Below are positions 24,876 through 33,006 of a stretch of 50,649 bases of DNA, piece by piece. Origin of the DNA: UBA4572 sp049965515 (lineage in GTDB: Bacteria > Nitrospirota > Leptospirillia > Leptospirillales > Leptospirillaceae); NCBI GenBank assembly GCA_049965515.1, contig JBMFWG010000009.1, positions 1 to 50,649 of the forward strand, in the 5' to 3' direction. Under the pieces are notes generated by a model. It saw only the letters and a program-made list of their open reading frames with translations. It did no database searches and was not told the DNA's origin. Both the position numbers and the translations under genes were made by a program. How positions within the stretch are numbered: position 1 is the stretch's first letter; each line of letters opens with the position of its first letter.

Positions 24876-25091
24876 ATGGACCAGTTTCATCAGTTGCTCA
24901 ATGCCCCTTGGGTTGAGGAGTATTTCGGTTATCCCTACCGCATAGGGATCTCCCTGACGCTTTTCGTTGGAACCGCCATATTCTATTACCTTGTCATTTG
25001 GTTTCAGAAGTGGCAGGAAGGATCGTTTTATCCAGAGGGGCATCCCCTTCGGAAGTCGGCCCAAAGCACGGAAAGGGGACGAAAAGAATGA
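24876..25091 (+). CDS. Small one-helix membrane protein of the respiratory operon
   Basis: 71 residues from the ATG at 24876 (aaggagg at 24865-24871). One transmembrane helix lies at about 22-43 (IGISLTLFVGTAIFYYLVIW), with a short N-terminal segment and a charged C-terminal tail. There is no cofactor motif and no family was recognised. Its stop overlaps the start of the tetrahaem cytochrome (ATGA), so the two are coupled. It is likely a small accessory subunit, comparable in size to the Pet subunits of b6f, though no homology can be claimed. Confidence 0.75.
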   Translation: MDQFHQLLNAPWVEEYFGYPYRIGISLTLFVGTAIFYYLVIWFQKWQEGSFYPEGHPLRKSAQSTERGRKE

Positions 25092-26047
25092 AAATGCGTA
25101 TTTATGTCCTTTTTTTCCTCTCGACCGCTCTCCTCGGGGGGATATTTTTCTATGAGTTGTATAAGGACACACACCCTGAATGGATGACGTATCAACGATC
25201 CTATTACCAGCTCCTGGCCAAGATTACCAAAAAACCGGAGCTTGCGAACTCAACGCTATCGGTGGTTCAGATCTGGAATCCGATCATGAACAAGCCGGAT
25301 CGCTGTATGACTTGCCATATGGGAATCTCGGTTCCGGCATTCAAGACGGCTCCAGAACCTTTTACCACGCATCCTGACCTCTCCGGTTATATTGGGAAGC
25401 ATCCGTTTGAGAAGTTTGGATGTACTATTTGTCATGACGGACAAGGCGTCGCCACGACAGTAGCGGAGGCCCATGGGTTCAATGTGTCCCTGAATTACCA
25501 GCCAAAGCGGGGAGCTTTTGCCGAAGCTTCCTGTCTTAAGTGCCACACTGATCTGTTTAAGCCCGGGATCAATCCCCCGATGACACCCTTTCTGAACCTT
25601 GCAAAAAAGACGATTGTTCAGAAAGGCTGCGGATCCTGCCATACGATGACTCAGTTTAACCTGCATGGGGTCTTGGCTCCAGATCTTTCGGGTTTTGGAA
25701 GTCGTACCGAACTGGGCTTCTATAATGTCCATGATTTTAATCATGTTGGTGGGCTTCACTCAGAGCGCGAATGGGAGTGGGAGCATTTTAAAAACCCCCG
25801 CAAAATTTCCCCGGGAATCCCCGCATTCAAGGTCCCCCCGACTATCATGCCCAATTTTCACCTGACGGATCTCCAGACCACGGCACTCACTGCATGGGTG
25901 TTGGGACTTGATGATCCTTCGGTTATTACCATTCCACAGAAGTATCTTCCCATTGATCGTGATAATGGTCGCCCGATTCCCATCCCCATTACGAACTACA
26001 AGGGTGTCTTTATCCCGGGCGAGCCTAAGGCTGATCAATCCAATTAA
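25088..26047 (+). CDS. Membrane-anchored tetrahaem cytochrome c
   Basis: 319 residues from the ATG at 25088. An uncleaved-looking N-terminal helix (4-22) anchors it. Four CxxCH motifs bind haem c: C73 (CMTCH), C112 (CTICH), C149 (CLKCH) and C181 (CGSCH). The last haem lies in a class I-like domain whose likely methionine ligand is in PTIMPNFHLTD. It stands where cytochrome c1 or f would be and probably carries electrons between the Rieske protein and periplasmic carriers. A terminator follows at 26071. Haem count is read directly; the role is inferred from the operon. Confidence 0.92.
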   Translation: MKMRIYVLFFLSTALLGGIFFYELYKDTHPEWMTYQRSYYQLLAKITKKPELANSTLSVVQIWNPIMNKPDRCMTCHMGISVPAFKTAPEPFTTHPDLSGYIGKHPFEKFGCTICHDGQGVATTVAEAHGFNVSLNYQPKRGAFAEASCLKCHTDLFKPGINPPMTPFLNLAKKTIVQKGCGSCHTMTQFNLHGVLAPDLSGFGSRTELGFYNVHDFNHVGGLHSEREWEWEHFKNPRKISPGIPAFKVPPTIMPNFHLTDLQTTALTAWVLGLDDPSVITIPQKYLPIDRDNGRPIPIPITNYKGVFIPGEPKADQSN

Positions 26048-26070
26048 AGCTTCTTGAGATCCGATAAAGG

Positions 26071-26099
26071 CGGCAGGAGTAATCCTGCCGTTTTTTTTT
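26071..26099 (+). terminator. Rho-independent terminator of the respiratory operon
   Basis: cggcagga and tcctgccg form an 8-bp stem with the loop gtaa, followed by nine Ts. It is 23 bases after the cytochrome stop. Confidence 0.95.
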
Positions 26100-26183
26100 G
26101 AAGAAATCCTGGAATTAAGGGCCTTTCCCATATTAAGATATGAGAAGTTGCCAACAACTAAAGAGAAAGAAACTATAAACACG

Positions 26184-27149
26184 ATGATCGAAGCCGTTAA
26201 TCTAAAAAAAATATACAGGTCGAGACGTGGAGAACGTATTGCCGTTGATGGAATCTCTTTCTCTGTCCGAGAAGGAGAGTTTTTTTCTTTTTTAGGCCCT
26301 AACGGCGCCGGAAAGACAACGACCATTCAAATGATGGTGGCACTCCTTGCCCCAACAAGCGGGGAAATAATGATAGATCGGCTGAATGTCGGGATGTATC
26401 CCCATCAAGTCCGGCAAAGAATTGGGATTATTTTCCAGGATCCCAGCCTCGATGATCGCCTAACAGCTTGGGAAAACCTCGAGTTTCACGGACGCCTCTA
26501 TGGAATTGATGCAAGGACCCGGGAAAAAAGGAGTCGATTTCTTCTCGATGTCATGGGGATCTTGGAAAGACGCCATGATCTTGTACGGACTTTCTCGGGA
26601 GGAATGAAAAGACGCCTGGAAATCGCCCGGGGGCTCCTTCATTCCCCCCGTTTGCTTATCCTCGATGAGCCGACCTTGGGGCTGGACCCTCATTCCCGTC
26701 GATCTGTCTGGGACTATATTCACCGAGTTAGAAAAGAAGTCGGGATGACTGTCTTTCTAACGACCCATTATCTTGAAGAGGCTGATTCATCAGATCGGGT
26801 CGCAATCATGAGTTCAGGAAAAATCGTAGCTGAGGGGACCCCGGACCGTCTAAAAAAAGATCTGTCATCCGAGATGCTCTCTGTCGAAACGGCCAATCCA
26901 GAATCTCTCTTGACTTATCTTTTAACCCAATATCCATCTTTAAAGAATCAGATTCGAAAAGAAGGCGAGGGGACCCTTTTCTTTCCTCTTCCTCCTGGAT
27001 GCGACCTTTCTCCCTGGGATCTTCTCCGGTCCATTCCCCTGCCTATTCGTGAGGCCTCGGTCAGGCGTCCGAACCTCGATGACGTATTCATTTACCATAC
27101 GGGACGTGACTTGAAAAGTGAAAATACAGAAAAAAGGACAAAGCGATGA
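26184..27149 (+). CDS. ABC transporter ATP-binding protein (drug/polysaccharide export type)
   Basis: About 321 residues from the ATG at 26184; a TTG at 26148 would add twelve without a better binding site. Walker A GPNGAGKTTT, Q-loop IIFQDPSLDD, signature FSGGMKRR, Walker B LLILDEPTLGLD and the H-loop TTHYLEEAD are all intact. The extra C-terminal ~100 residues (VRRPNLDDVFIYHTG) are typical of the DrrA/NodI/CcmA-like group. It pairs with the permease that starts at the ATGA overlap. The cargo is unknown. The region is more A-rich than its neighbours. Confidence 0.9.
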   Translation: MIEAVNLKKIYRSRRGERIAVDGISFSVREGEFFSFLGPNGAGKTTTIQMMVALLAPTSGEIMIDRLNVGMYPHQVRQRIGIIFQDPSLDDRLTAWENLEFHGRLYGIDARTREKRSRFLLDVMGILERRHDLVRTFSGGMKRRLEIARGLLHSPRLLILDEPTLGLDPHSRRSVWDYIHRVRKEVGMTVFLTTHYLEEADSSDRVAIMSSGKIVAEGTPDRLKKDLSSEMLSVETANPESLLTYLLTQYPSLKNQIRKEGEGTLFFPLPPGCDLSPWDLLRSIPLPIREASVRRPNLDDVFIYHTGRDLKSENTEKRTKR

Positions 27150-27985
27150 TCGGGGATAAAGAAAATTCCTTTAAGGCCATTATGGAAGGGACCCCGCCCA
27201 TATTGGCATCCGCGCTCAAGCGAGACCTCATGGGAATCTATACTCTGTGGCAACGGGATGTGATCAGACTCTGGAGAGACAGAATCCGCCTTGTCGGTTC
27301 ATTTATTCAACCTCTTCTTTTTCTCTTTATTTTAGGAAGCGGACTTTCCCCTAGCATGGGGGCCATGGGAGTCATGCGGACAGGCAGACCTCTCGGGTAT
27401 CAGGGTTTCCTGTTTCCCGGGATTGTGGCGATGAGCGTCCTGTTCACCGCGTCTTTTGCAGGGGTTGCCATTGTCTGGGATCGGGAGGTAGGCTTTTTGA
27501 AGGAGGTCTTGGTGGCCCCTCTTTCCCGTACCGCCGTGGTCCTGGGGAAAATTTTCGGTGGGGCGACAAACTCGGTCGTTCAGGGAAGTTTCATTTTACT
27601 GCTCTTTCCTCTCTTTCACCTGCACATTTCTCCTGAAAAATTTATTCTGGCGTTTCTTGTCATGATTCTTATCGGCCTGACTCAAACCTCGGTGGGAGTT
27701 CTTCTCGGCGTGCGAATGACCTCAAGTCAGGGGTTTATGGTATTAATGAATTTTGTCATTCTCCCTCTCTTTTTTCTCTCGGGGGCACTCTACCCACTCG
27801 ATCGTCTTCCTGGGTGGCTCACTGTGGCTTCCCGCATCGATCCTTTGTCATACGGCGTTGACCTGCTCAGATGGGACCTGGTGGGAATCCATTATCACTC
27901 ACTGGTGACTGATCTCAGCAGTCTTTTTGTTTTTATGGGAACAATGGGAGTTCTTTCTGTTTTTTTATTTAATAAGGTTGACTAA
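27146..27985 (+). CDS. ABC-2 type transporter permease
   Basis: 279 residues with six predicted helices (about 48-66, 90-110, 132-158, 165-185, 192-213, 255-275). The ABC-2 signature area is FVILPLFFLSGALYPLDRLP. It belongs with the ATPase gene it overlaps (ATGA), forming a DrrAB-like exporter for a drug, lipid or glycan. Substrate unknown. YajQ follows 29 bases later. Confidence 0.9.
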   Translation: MIGDKENSFKAIMEGTPPILASALKRDLMGIYTLWQRDVIRLWRDRIRLVGSFIQPLLFLFILGSGLSPSMGAMGVMRTGRPLGYQGFLFPGIVAMSVLFTASFAGVAIVWDREVGFLKEVLVAPLSRTAVVLGKIFGGATNSVVQGSFILLLFPLFHLHISPEKFILAFLVMILIGLTQTSVGVLLGVRMTSSQGFMVLMNFVILPLFFLSGALYPLDRLPGWLTVASRIDPLSYGVDLLRWDLVGIHYHSLVTDLSSLFVFMGTMGVLSVFLFNKVD

Positions 27986-28014
27986 AGAATAACTAGTCAT
28001 AAATGGAGGTGGAT

Positions 28015-28506
28015 ATGGCTGCGGAAGCGTCGTTTGATGTGGTGTCAAAAGTCGATCTTCAGGAGGCCAAAAATGCCGTGGACCAAGCTCTGAAAGAAAT
28101 TGGGACACGCTTTGATCTCAAAGACAGTGCGTCGCGGATTGAATGGGAAAAGGAGGAACTGGTCATCTCTGCCAAAGATGCCCATAAATTATCAGCGGTG
28201 ATTGACATCCTTGAATCAAAGATGATCCGTCGGGGGATCCCTTTGAAGAATCTTGACAAGAAAAAGATTGAAGAGGCTCTGGGAGGAACCGTAAGGCAGC
28301 GGATCGCGATCAAGCAAGGACTTTCAGCGGAAGTTGCCAAAAAAATCGCGCAGGAAATCAAAGGATTGAAGCTGAAGGTTCAGGCGCAGATTCAGGGGGA
28401 CAGCGTCAGGGTCAGCGGGAAATCCCGAGATGATCTCCAGTCGGTCATCGCTCGCCTTAAAGGTGTAGATTTCGGAATTGACCTTCAGTTCACGAATTAC
28501 CGATAG
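28015..28506 (+). CDS. YajQ family nucleotide-binding protein
   Basis: 163 residues from the ATG at 28015, set by ggaggt at 28005-28010. Family marks are SFDVVSKVDLQEAKNAVDQA, RFDLKDS, KNLDKKKIEEALGGTVRQ, and the C-terminal GVDFGIDLQFTNYR. Members bind nucleotides, and some bind cyclic di-GMP and act with transcription regulators. The diguanylate cyclase at 49105 shows that this cell makes that messenger, but a link is speculative. Confidence 0.93.
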   Translation: MAAEASFDVVSKVDLQEAKNAVDQALKEIGTRFDLKDSASRIEWEKEELVISAKDAHKLSAVIDILESKMIRRGIPLKNLDKKKIEEALGGTVRQRIAIKQGLSAEVAKKIAQEIKGLKLKVQAQIQGDSVRVSGKSRDDLQSVIARLKGVDFGIDLQFTNYR

Positions 28507-28531
28507 CCAAAACAAAAAGAAAGGGGGGCTG

Positions 28532-29536
28532 ATGACGAGTTCCACGATATGGAGAACGCGCTTTTTGGGATCCATTTTGGCCGGGACGGCTTTCTTCATC
28601 CTGGGAGGTTGTGTGACGGTCAATCTTTTTCCGCAGGATCGGGGTCTGGAGGAAAAAAAACTTCGTCCCGGAGAGGGAGCGACAGAAAAGGTTGTTTTCT
28701 TGCCGGTTCGGGGCTTCATCGGAGATCAAGAAAAGAAGAGAGGAACGCCTTTACTCGGGGGAAAGACAGACCAGGTCCGCCTGCTGGATCGTGAGCTTGA
28801 AAAAGCGCGAAGGGATCCCCATGTGAGAGCCATCGTACTAGATATAGACAGCCCTGGTGGAACAGTGACTGCCTCCGACAGGCTCTACCACAAGATTCTT
28901 CTTTTTCGACAAAAGACCAAGATCCCTGTCATCGCATTTTTTGGGGATTTGGGAGCGTCAGGAGCCTATTACACGGCGATGGGGGCGAATGAGGTTTGGG
29001 CTCGGCCGACGAGCGTCGTGGGAAGTATCGGGGTCATGATCGGCAATATCGGGGTGGAGGGGCTGATGAAAAAAGTCGGAGTAACAGACCGGACTGTCGC
29101 CTCTGGTCCTGAAAAGGAAATGGGATCCCCCTTCCGGACGATGACCCCGGAAGATCGAAGAATATTCGAAGGGATTGTGGCGGATTTTTACCATTCCTTC
29201 CTGGCGGTGGTGGAGCAAGGACGGAGAATGGAAGAGAACCGTCTTAAGCCATTGGCGGATGGGCGGGTCTTTACGGCTCGACAGGCCTTGGCAGATGGTT
29301 TGATTGACCGAGTGGGATATCGATCAGACCTGACAAGTCATCTCAAGAAAAAGTTGGGGATTAAAAAATTGATGCTGGTAACTTATCAAGAATCTGACGG
29401 AGGGTCACCCTCCCTTCTCGGAATGGAGGCCGGAGGGTTTGGATCCGTTTCCGCCGAAGCCCTTGCGGGTCTTATCCGTTCTCTCGGACCGACTCCTCTC
29501 TATTTCTGGTCTCCGGGTGGTCTAACCATGAAGTAA
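28532..29536 (+). CDS. sppA: Signal peptide peptidase SppA-like lipoprotein protease
   Basis: 334 residues from the ATG at 28532 (aaaggggg upstream). The N-terminal helix ends in a lipobox ILGGC with C27, so it is probably a lipoprotein, which is unusual for SppA; most are plain signal-anchored. Catalytic Ser143 (GDLGASGAYY) and Lys195 (SGPEKEMGS) are 52 apart, as in short-type SppA of Bacillus. VLDIDSPGGTV is the substrate-binding strand. It degrades left-over signal peptides in the membrane. Its 3' end overlaps a convergent gene by 37 bases. Confidence 0.9.
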   Translation: MTSSTIWRTRFLGSILAGTAFFILGGCVTVNLFPQDRGLEEKKLRPGEGATEKVVFLPVRGFIGDQEKKRGTPLLGGKTDQVRLLDRELEKARRDPHVRAIVLDIDSPGGTVTASDRLYHKILLFRQKTKIPVIAFFGDLGASGAYYTAMGANEVWARPTSVVGSIGVMIGNIGVEGLMKKVGVTDRTVASGPEKEMGSPFRTMTPEDRRIFEGIVADFYHSFLAVVEQGRRMEENRLKPLADGRVFTARQALADGLIDRVGYRSDLTSHLKKKLGIKKLMLVTYQESDGGSPSLLGMEAGGFGSVSAEALAGLIRSLGPTPLYFWSPGGLTMK

Positions 29537-29874
29537 GGAGCTTCCTGGAGTAGGTGGTGGGTGGGTCCTGGGTAATGCCGGCAGAACCGAAGGCGTTTGG
29601 GGTCCCGGAGAAAATCTTGAAAGCTGGCTTCCAGTGCCGGGTAGGGAAAATGACCTAACCGACAGGCCGCACCCAGTGATTCCCAGGTGGTATGCCTGAA
29701 TATGTCCAAAGCGGCCTTCACATGATTCTGGGCCCACCAGACAACAGGAAATTCTTTTCCGGGCGGGGGAAGCCCGGCAGGGTGAGCCGGATGGGGCTCC
29801 CAGAGCAGCAGGACAAAAGCGGCGGTTATCGCCAAAAAAAAGCGTGACAGGAGACTCTGCAGATATGTTTTCAA
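29500..29874 (-). CDS. Secreted hypothetical protein
   Basis: 124 residues from a TTG that overlaps the glycerate kinase stop as TTGA, with aaagga 6 bases upstream. A signal peptide is visible (hydrophobic 9-25, then PHPAHPAG). The mature part has three cysteine or histidine clusters (AACRLGHF, RFCRHYPGPTHH) and many aromatic residues, with no CxxCH motif. No family was recognised. Coupling to the kinase gene supports it being real; its function is unknown. It is convergent with sppA. Confidence 0.5.
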   Translation of the reverse strand: MKTYLQSLLSRFFLAITAAFVLLLWEPHPAHPAGLPPPGKEFPVVWWAQNHVKAALDIFRHTTWESLGAACRLGHFPYPALEASFQDFLRDPKRLRFCRHYPGPTHHLLQEAPYFMVRPPGDQK

Positions 29875-31187
29875 GAGAGGGTCCTTTGGTTAAAACGAGG
29901 ATAGACGACAACCATCAGAAGGTCATTGACGTTGGTTCCCGAGGGACCGGTCCGAAGCTCTAAGCCGTTCTCCTCAAGAAATCGCCCGGAGTCATGGTGT
30001 CGAAGCGCCAGCAGGCCCTCGATCCTCCGCCGGGGAGAGGAAAAAAATGAGGTGGGAATGAGGGCTCCTGCCAGCCCGGAATTTCCGTCGAGGCCGTCGG
30101 AGGCAAGAGTGAGGACAAGGGCGGGAAGCGGGAAAAGGGAGATGGCCAAGGACATCCCCAGCTCAAGTGTTCTCCCGCCTTTCCCTGTCGGACCTCCAGT
30201 GAGGGTCACAGTGGTTTCCCCGGATGCAGCCCAGATACCCCCCCTATGACCGTTTGGGGAGGCCTTCGCCTCCCAGGCTATGAGAGAGGCAAGGATGCGT
30301 CCAGCCTCCCGAGATTCCCCGCACAGCTCATCGGTGAGGAGATGAAAAGGAAGGGCGGAGAGCTCTGGGATCGTAAGAAAATGGGTCTTCATCGACCGGA
30401 TCAGGCTTGTTGACGACCCGATGAACCGGAGCGGATATTCTGAGGGCGAGTCGGTGAAGGTCTCAGAAGGACGAGCAAGGAGAAGGTTCCGAACGGAAGA
30501 GGGAATCTTTTCAAGGGAAAGAAAAAGACCCAATTGTTCAAGCAGTCGGGGACCATCCCGCTGGATAGGGGTCATAGGCGCAGATCCCACAAGAGAGGCC
30601 CCTGAACCGGGGATGTCAGACAGAATGAAGGTTACATGGGGGCGAGGAGAGAGGCTTCGGGCGAGCCCTCCGCCCTTGAAGCGGGAGAGGTGAAGGCGCA
30701 GGGAGTTGAGTATCTCGATGGGGGCGCCCGCCTCCATGAGCTGCCGGGATAGGAGGATCTTCTCGTCGAGGGTTACGGGAGGAATCGGGGCGGCAATAAG
30801 ACTGGAGCTTCCACCGGAGATGGCCACCACCACCGGGGACGCGGGAGGAATTCCGTTGATGAAATGGAGGACTTTTTCGAAGGCTTCAAGGCTTCTGGCG
30901 TCAGGAAGCGGGTGCGCTCCCTCGAAAAAGGGAAAGTTGCGGGGGGGTCTTGGGTACCCTTCCGGGAGAATCGATAGGGTCTGGGTAACAGGGAGCGGAA
31001 AAATCTCTGCAAGGGCCTCTGTGAGGTGGCCTGCAGCCTTCCCCATCGATAAAATTCCTTCGGGAAGAAAGGACGGGGGAAGAGGATGATCCTTGAGATG
31101 GTTCCGCAGAAGAACTCCCGGAGCTATATCGGCCATAAACTCAGGAATTTTCTCGAGGATTCTTCTTTTAAGACGAGTCTCTTCCAC
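29871..31187 (-). CDS. Glycerate 2-kinase (MOFRL family)
   Basis: About 438 residues from a GTG at 31187, placing the start 20 bases inside the upstream YHS gene; the open frame further upstream is proline/arginine-rich and lies over that gene. It has the DUF4147 N-domain (SMGKAAGHLTEAL, VVVAISGGSSSLI, FILSDIPGSGASLVGSAP) and the C-terminal MOFRL domain (SGETTVTLTGGPTGKGGR, LASDGLDGNSGLAGA). Members phosphorylate glycerate to 2-phosphoglycerate. The family is secure. The start codon is uncertain for lack of a good binding site. Confidence 0.88.
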   Translation of the reverse strand: MEETRLKRRILEKIPEFMADIAPGVLLRNHLKDHPLPPSFLPEGILSMGKAAGHLTEALAEIFPLPVTQTLSILPEGYPRPPRNFPFFEGAHPLPDARSLEAFEKVLHFINGIPPASPVVVAISGGSSSLIAAPIPPVTLDEKILLSRQLMEAGAPIEILNSLRLHLSRFKGGGLARSLSPRPHVTFILSDIPGSGASLVGSAPMTPIQRDGPRLLEQLGLFLSLEKIPSSVRNLLLARPSETFTDSPSEYPLRFIGSSTSLIRSMKTHFLTIPELSALPFHLLTDELCGESREAGRILASLIAWEAKASPNGHRGGIWAASGETTVTLTGGPTGKGGRTLELGMSLAISLFPLPALVLTLASDGLDGNSGLAGALIPTSFFSSPRRRIEGLLALRHHDSGRFLEENGLELRTGPSGTNVNDLLMVVVYPRFNQRTLS

Positions 31188-31476
31188 TATTCGGATCTCT
31201 CTGTTGGGGGGGCGTGGGGGCCGAGGAATTCTCGGGGGACGGGGGAGTAAGATATTGATCCCGACAGGCCTGGGAGCAGAAGTAGACGGTCTCACCCGAA
31301 GGGCTCCGGGCGACAAGAGCCCGGTCCCTGTCGACATAAAGGCCACAAACCGGATCGTGGACAAGAGGCGTTGGCGCATTTTTCGAGGGGGGAAAATCCC
31401 CTTTTCCGAGGAAAGCCCGAACCGTTCGGCCCACAATAACAAGAATAAATGCGAGGAGAAAGAGGCGGATCAGCAT
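31168..31476 (-). CDS. Membrane-anchored YHS-domain protein
   Basis: 102 residues. One N-terminal helix (2-22) precedes a YHS-type metal-binding module: DPVCGLYVDRDRALVA at about 41-56 and YFCSQACRDQY at about 65-75, giving three cysteines placed as in copper/metal-binding YHS and TRASH domains. The tail is Pro/Ser-rich and disordered. It may bind or sense a heavy metal at the inner membrane, a plausible need in a metal-rich habitat. It overlaps the kinase start and is divergent from the methyltransferase at 31505. Confidence 0.8.
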   Translation of the reverse strand: MLIRLFLLAFILVIVGRTVRAFLGKGDFPPSKNAPTPLVHDPVCGLYVDRDRALVARSPSGETVYFCSQACRDQYLTPPSPENSSAPTPPQQRDPNSGRDSS

Positions 31477-31504
31477 GGGGGCCTGCAGGGATAAGGATTA
31501 GGAG

Positions 31505-32635
31505 ATGATGACTTTTTGTGAGTTCATGAGACAGGCGACGAGCGGTCCTGATGGAGGGTATTATACCCGCCATGCCGGGATCGGTCGCGAGGGAGCTGAC
31601 TTCCTTACCTCCCCGGAGACAAGCCCCGCATTTGCGACTCTTCTGTCATTACAGATCGGAGAGCTGGATCGGGCACTTGGGTCTCCAGACCCATTCTATC
31701 TGATCGAGGCTGGACCCGGCAATGGAACTCTTATGTCAGACTTGCTGACGATATTCCGTAAGGCAGATCCGACTTTTTTCGAACGGGTCTCCCCCATTCT
31801 TTGCGAGTTGCCGGGAGTTCTCGAGGCGAGCCAGCGAGAAAGGCTTCGGAAGTTCGACCTTCGCCATCCCCCCCGCTGGATTGCCTTTCCGGAAAACTCG
31901 GATCCTGGTCCCGGGATTAATGCGTCAGGTTGGCCCGCTCCAGGCCAGGGGCTGGTTATGGGCAACGAGTTTCTTGATGCCCTTCCAGTCCATCGCCTCA
32001 GGGTTCATGGAGGTCAATGGGAAGAGTGCTATGTTCAAGGGAGTTTTGAGGGGGGATGGGAGGAGCTCTGGGGGGATCTGTCCGATGGGACGCTTTCGAA
32101 AATTCTCCTTGAAGGATTCGGCGCAGACCTGTCAGGGTGGGAAGGGCAGGAAACCGAAATTTGCCAGGATCTCCCCCGGGTTCTCTCGCGACTGGACCAG
32201 TGCCTGTCCTCCGGGTTCATGCTCTGGATTGACTACGGGGATATCGGCTCCGAAATTCGCTCCAAACGGCGGCGAGGGGGGACTCTTCGTGCCTACCGGG
32301 GACATCAGGTCTCCGACCGTCTCATCGAATCTCCCGGACATACCGACCTCACGGCCTTTGTCGACTTTTCCCGGGTAGCCAGGGATCTTGCAGGGCGTGG
32401 ATACAGACTTGAGGGATATACCGACCAGATGTCCTGGCTGATAGGGCTTGGCTTTGAAGAGTGGATCCAGGCCAATGCCGATCGTCTATCTGACGCGGCC
32501 ATCCAGGAAGCTGCCACTCTTGTCCATCCGCTTCGGATGGGGAGAGTCTTCAAAGTGCTGTTGATGTCAAAGGGGGTGGAGCCCCCGGGCTCCCTGGCCG
32601 GATTTCGTTTCGGAGGACTTCGTTCCCCTCTGTGA
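31505..32635 (+). CDS. SAM-dependent methyltransferase, MidA/NDUFAF7 type (DUF185)
   Basis: 376 residues. YYTRHAGIGREGADFLTSPETS at the N-terminus is the family hallmark (here cited in two halves, about 20-41), followed by the SAM-binding LIEAGPGNGTLMSDL and GLVMGNEFLDALPVHR. In mitochondria the homologue methylates an arginine of a complex I subunit; in bacteria the target is usually unknown. Two adjacent ATGs occur at 31505 and 31508, with taagga 7 bases before the first. It is divergent from the YHS gene. Confidence 0.88.
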   Translation: MMTFCEFMRQATSGPDGGYYTRHAGIGREGADFLTSPETSPAFATLLSLQIGELDRALGSPDPFYLIEAGPGNGTLMSDLLTIFRKADPTFFERVSPILCELPGVLEASQRERLRKFDLRHPPRWIAFPENSDPGPGINASGWPAPGQGLVMGNEFLDALPVHRLRVHGGQWEECYVQGSFEGGWEELWGDLSDGTLSKILLEGFGADLSGWEGQETEICQDLPRVLSRLDQCLSSGFMLWIDYGDIGSEIRSKRRRGGTLRAYRGHQVSDRLIESPGHTDLTAFVDFSRVARDLAGRGYRLEGYTDQMSWLIGLGFEEWIQANADRLSDAAIQEAATLVHPLRMGRVFKVLLMSKGVEPPGSLAGFRFGGLRSPL

Positions 32636-32655
32636 TCTTCTGGGTAAGGTGAAGG

Positions 32656-33006
32656 CTATTTCTGTCTTTCGACGATATAGTCGGTCACCGCCTGAGCTTC
32701 GCTGGAGGTCAGGAACAATCGTCCTGTCTGCTGCATGTAGCGGTTCATCTTGAGGACAAGAATCCGCCAGTCCTCAGGACTTCGGTGAGTCAAGGCCGGA
32801 AGGGCATGGCACTGGGCGCAACGGCTTCGGAAGAGGGATTCCGCGGTCATGGGAGCACGGGCAGTCCCCGTATTCGTTATTGGCGGCGCGGGAGGGGAGG
32901 GACGCTCTGGAGAGGGAAGGGCAAGAAAAAGAACGGCAAAAAGTCCGGTCGCCCCGACCGTTATGGCCAGGGCTTTGCCGTTTGAAAGAGGGGTCATGCG
33001 GCTCAA
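32656..33006 (-). CDS. Small membrane-anchored monohaem cytochrome c
   Basis: 116 residues from a TTG at 33006, supported by aggag 7 bases upstream; an ATG at 32997 is the alternative. One hydrophobic segment (about 12-30) is followed by a Pro-rich linker, then CAQCH at about 62-66 and a short class I-like domain (SPEDWRILVLKMNRYM, VTDYIVERQK). A methionine in the MNRYM helix may be the second ligand. The domain is short but complete. It overlaps the preceding lipoprotein stop as TTGA. Likely an electron carrier at the outer face of the inner membrane. Confidence 0.85.
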   Translation of the reverse strand: MSRMTPLSNGKALAITVGATGLFAVLFLALPSPERPSPPAPPITNTGTARAPMTAESLFRSRCAQCHALPALTHRSPEDWRILVLKMNRYMQQTGRLFLTSSEAQAVTDYIVERQK

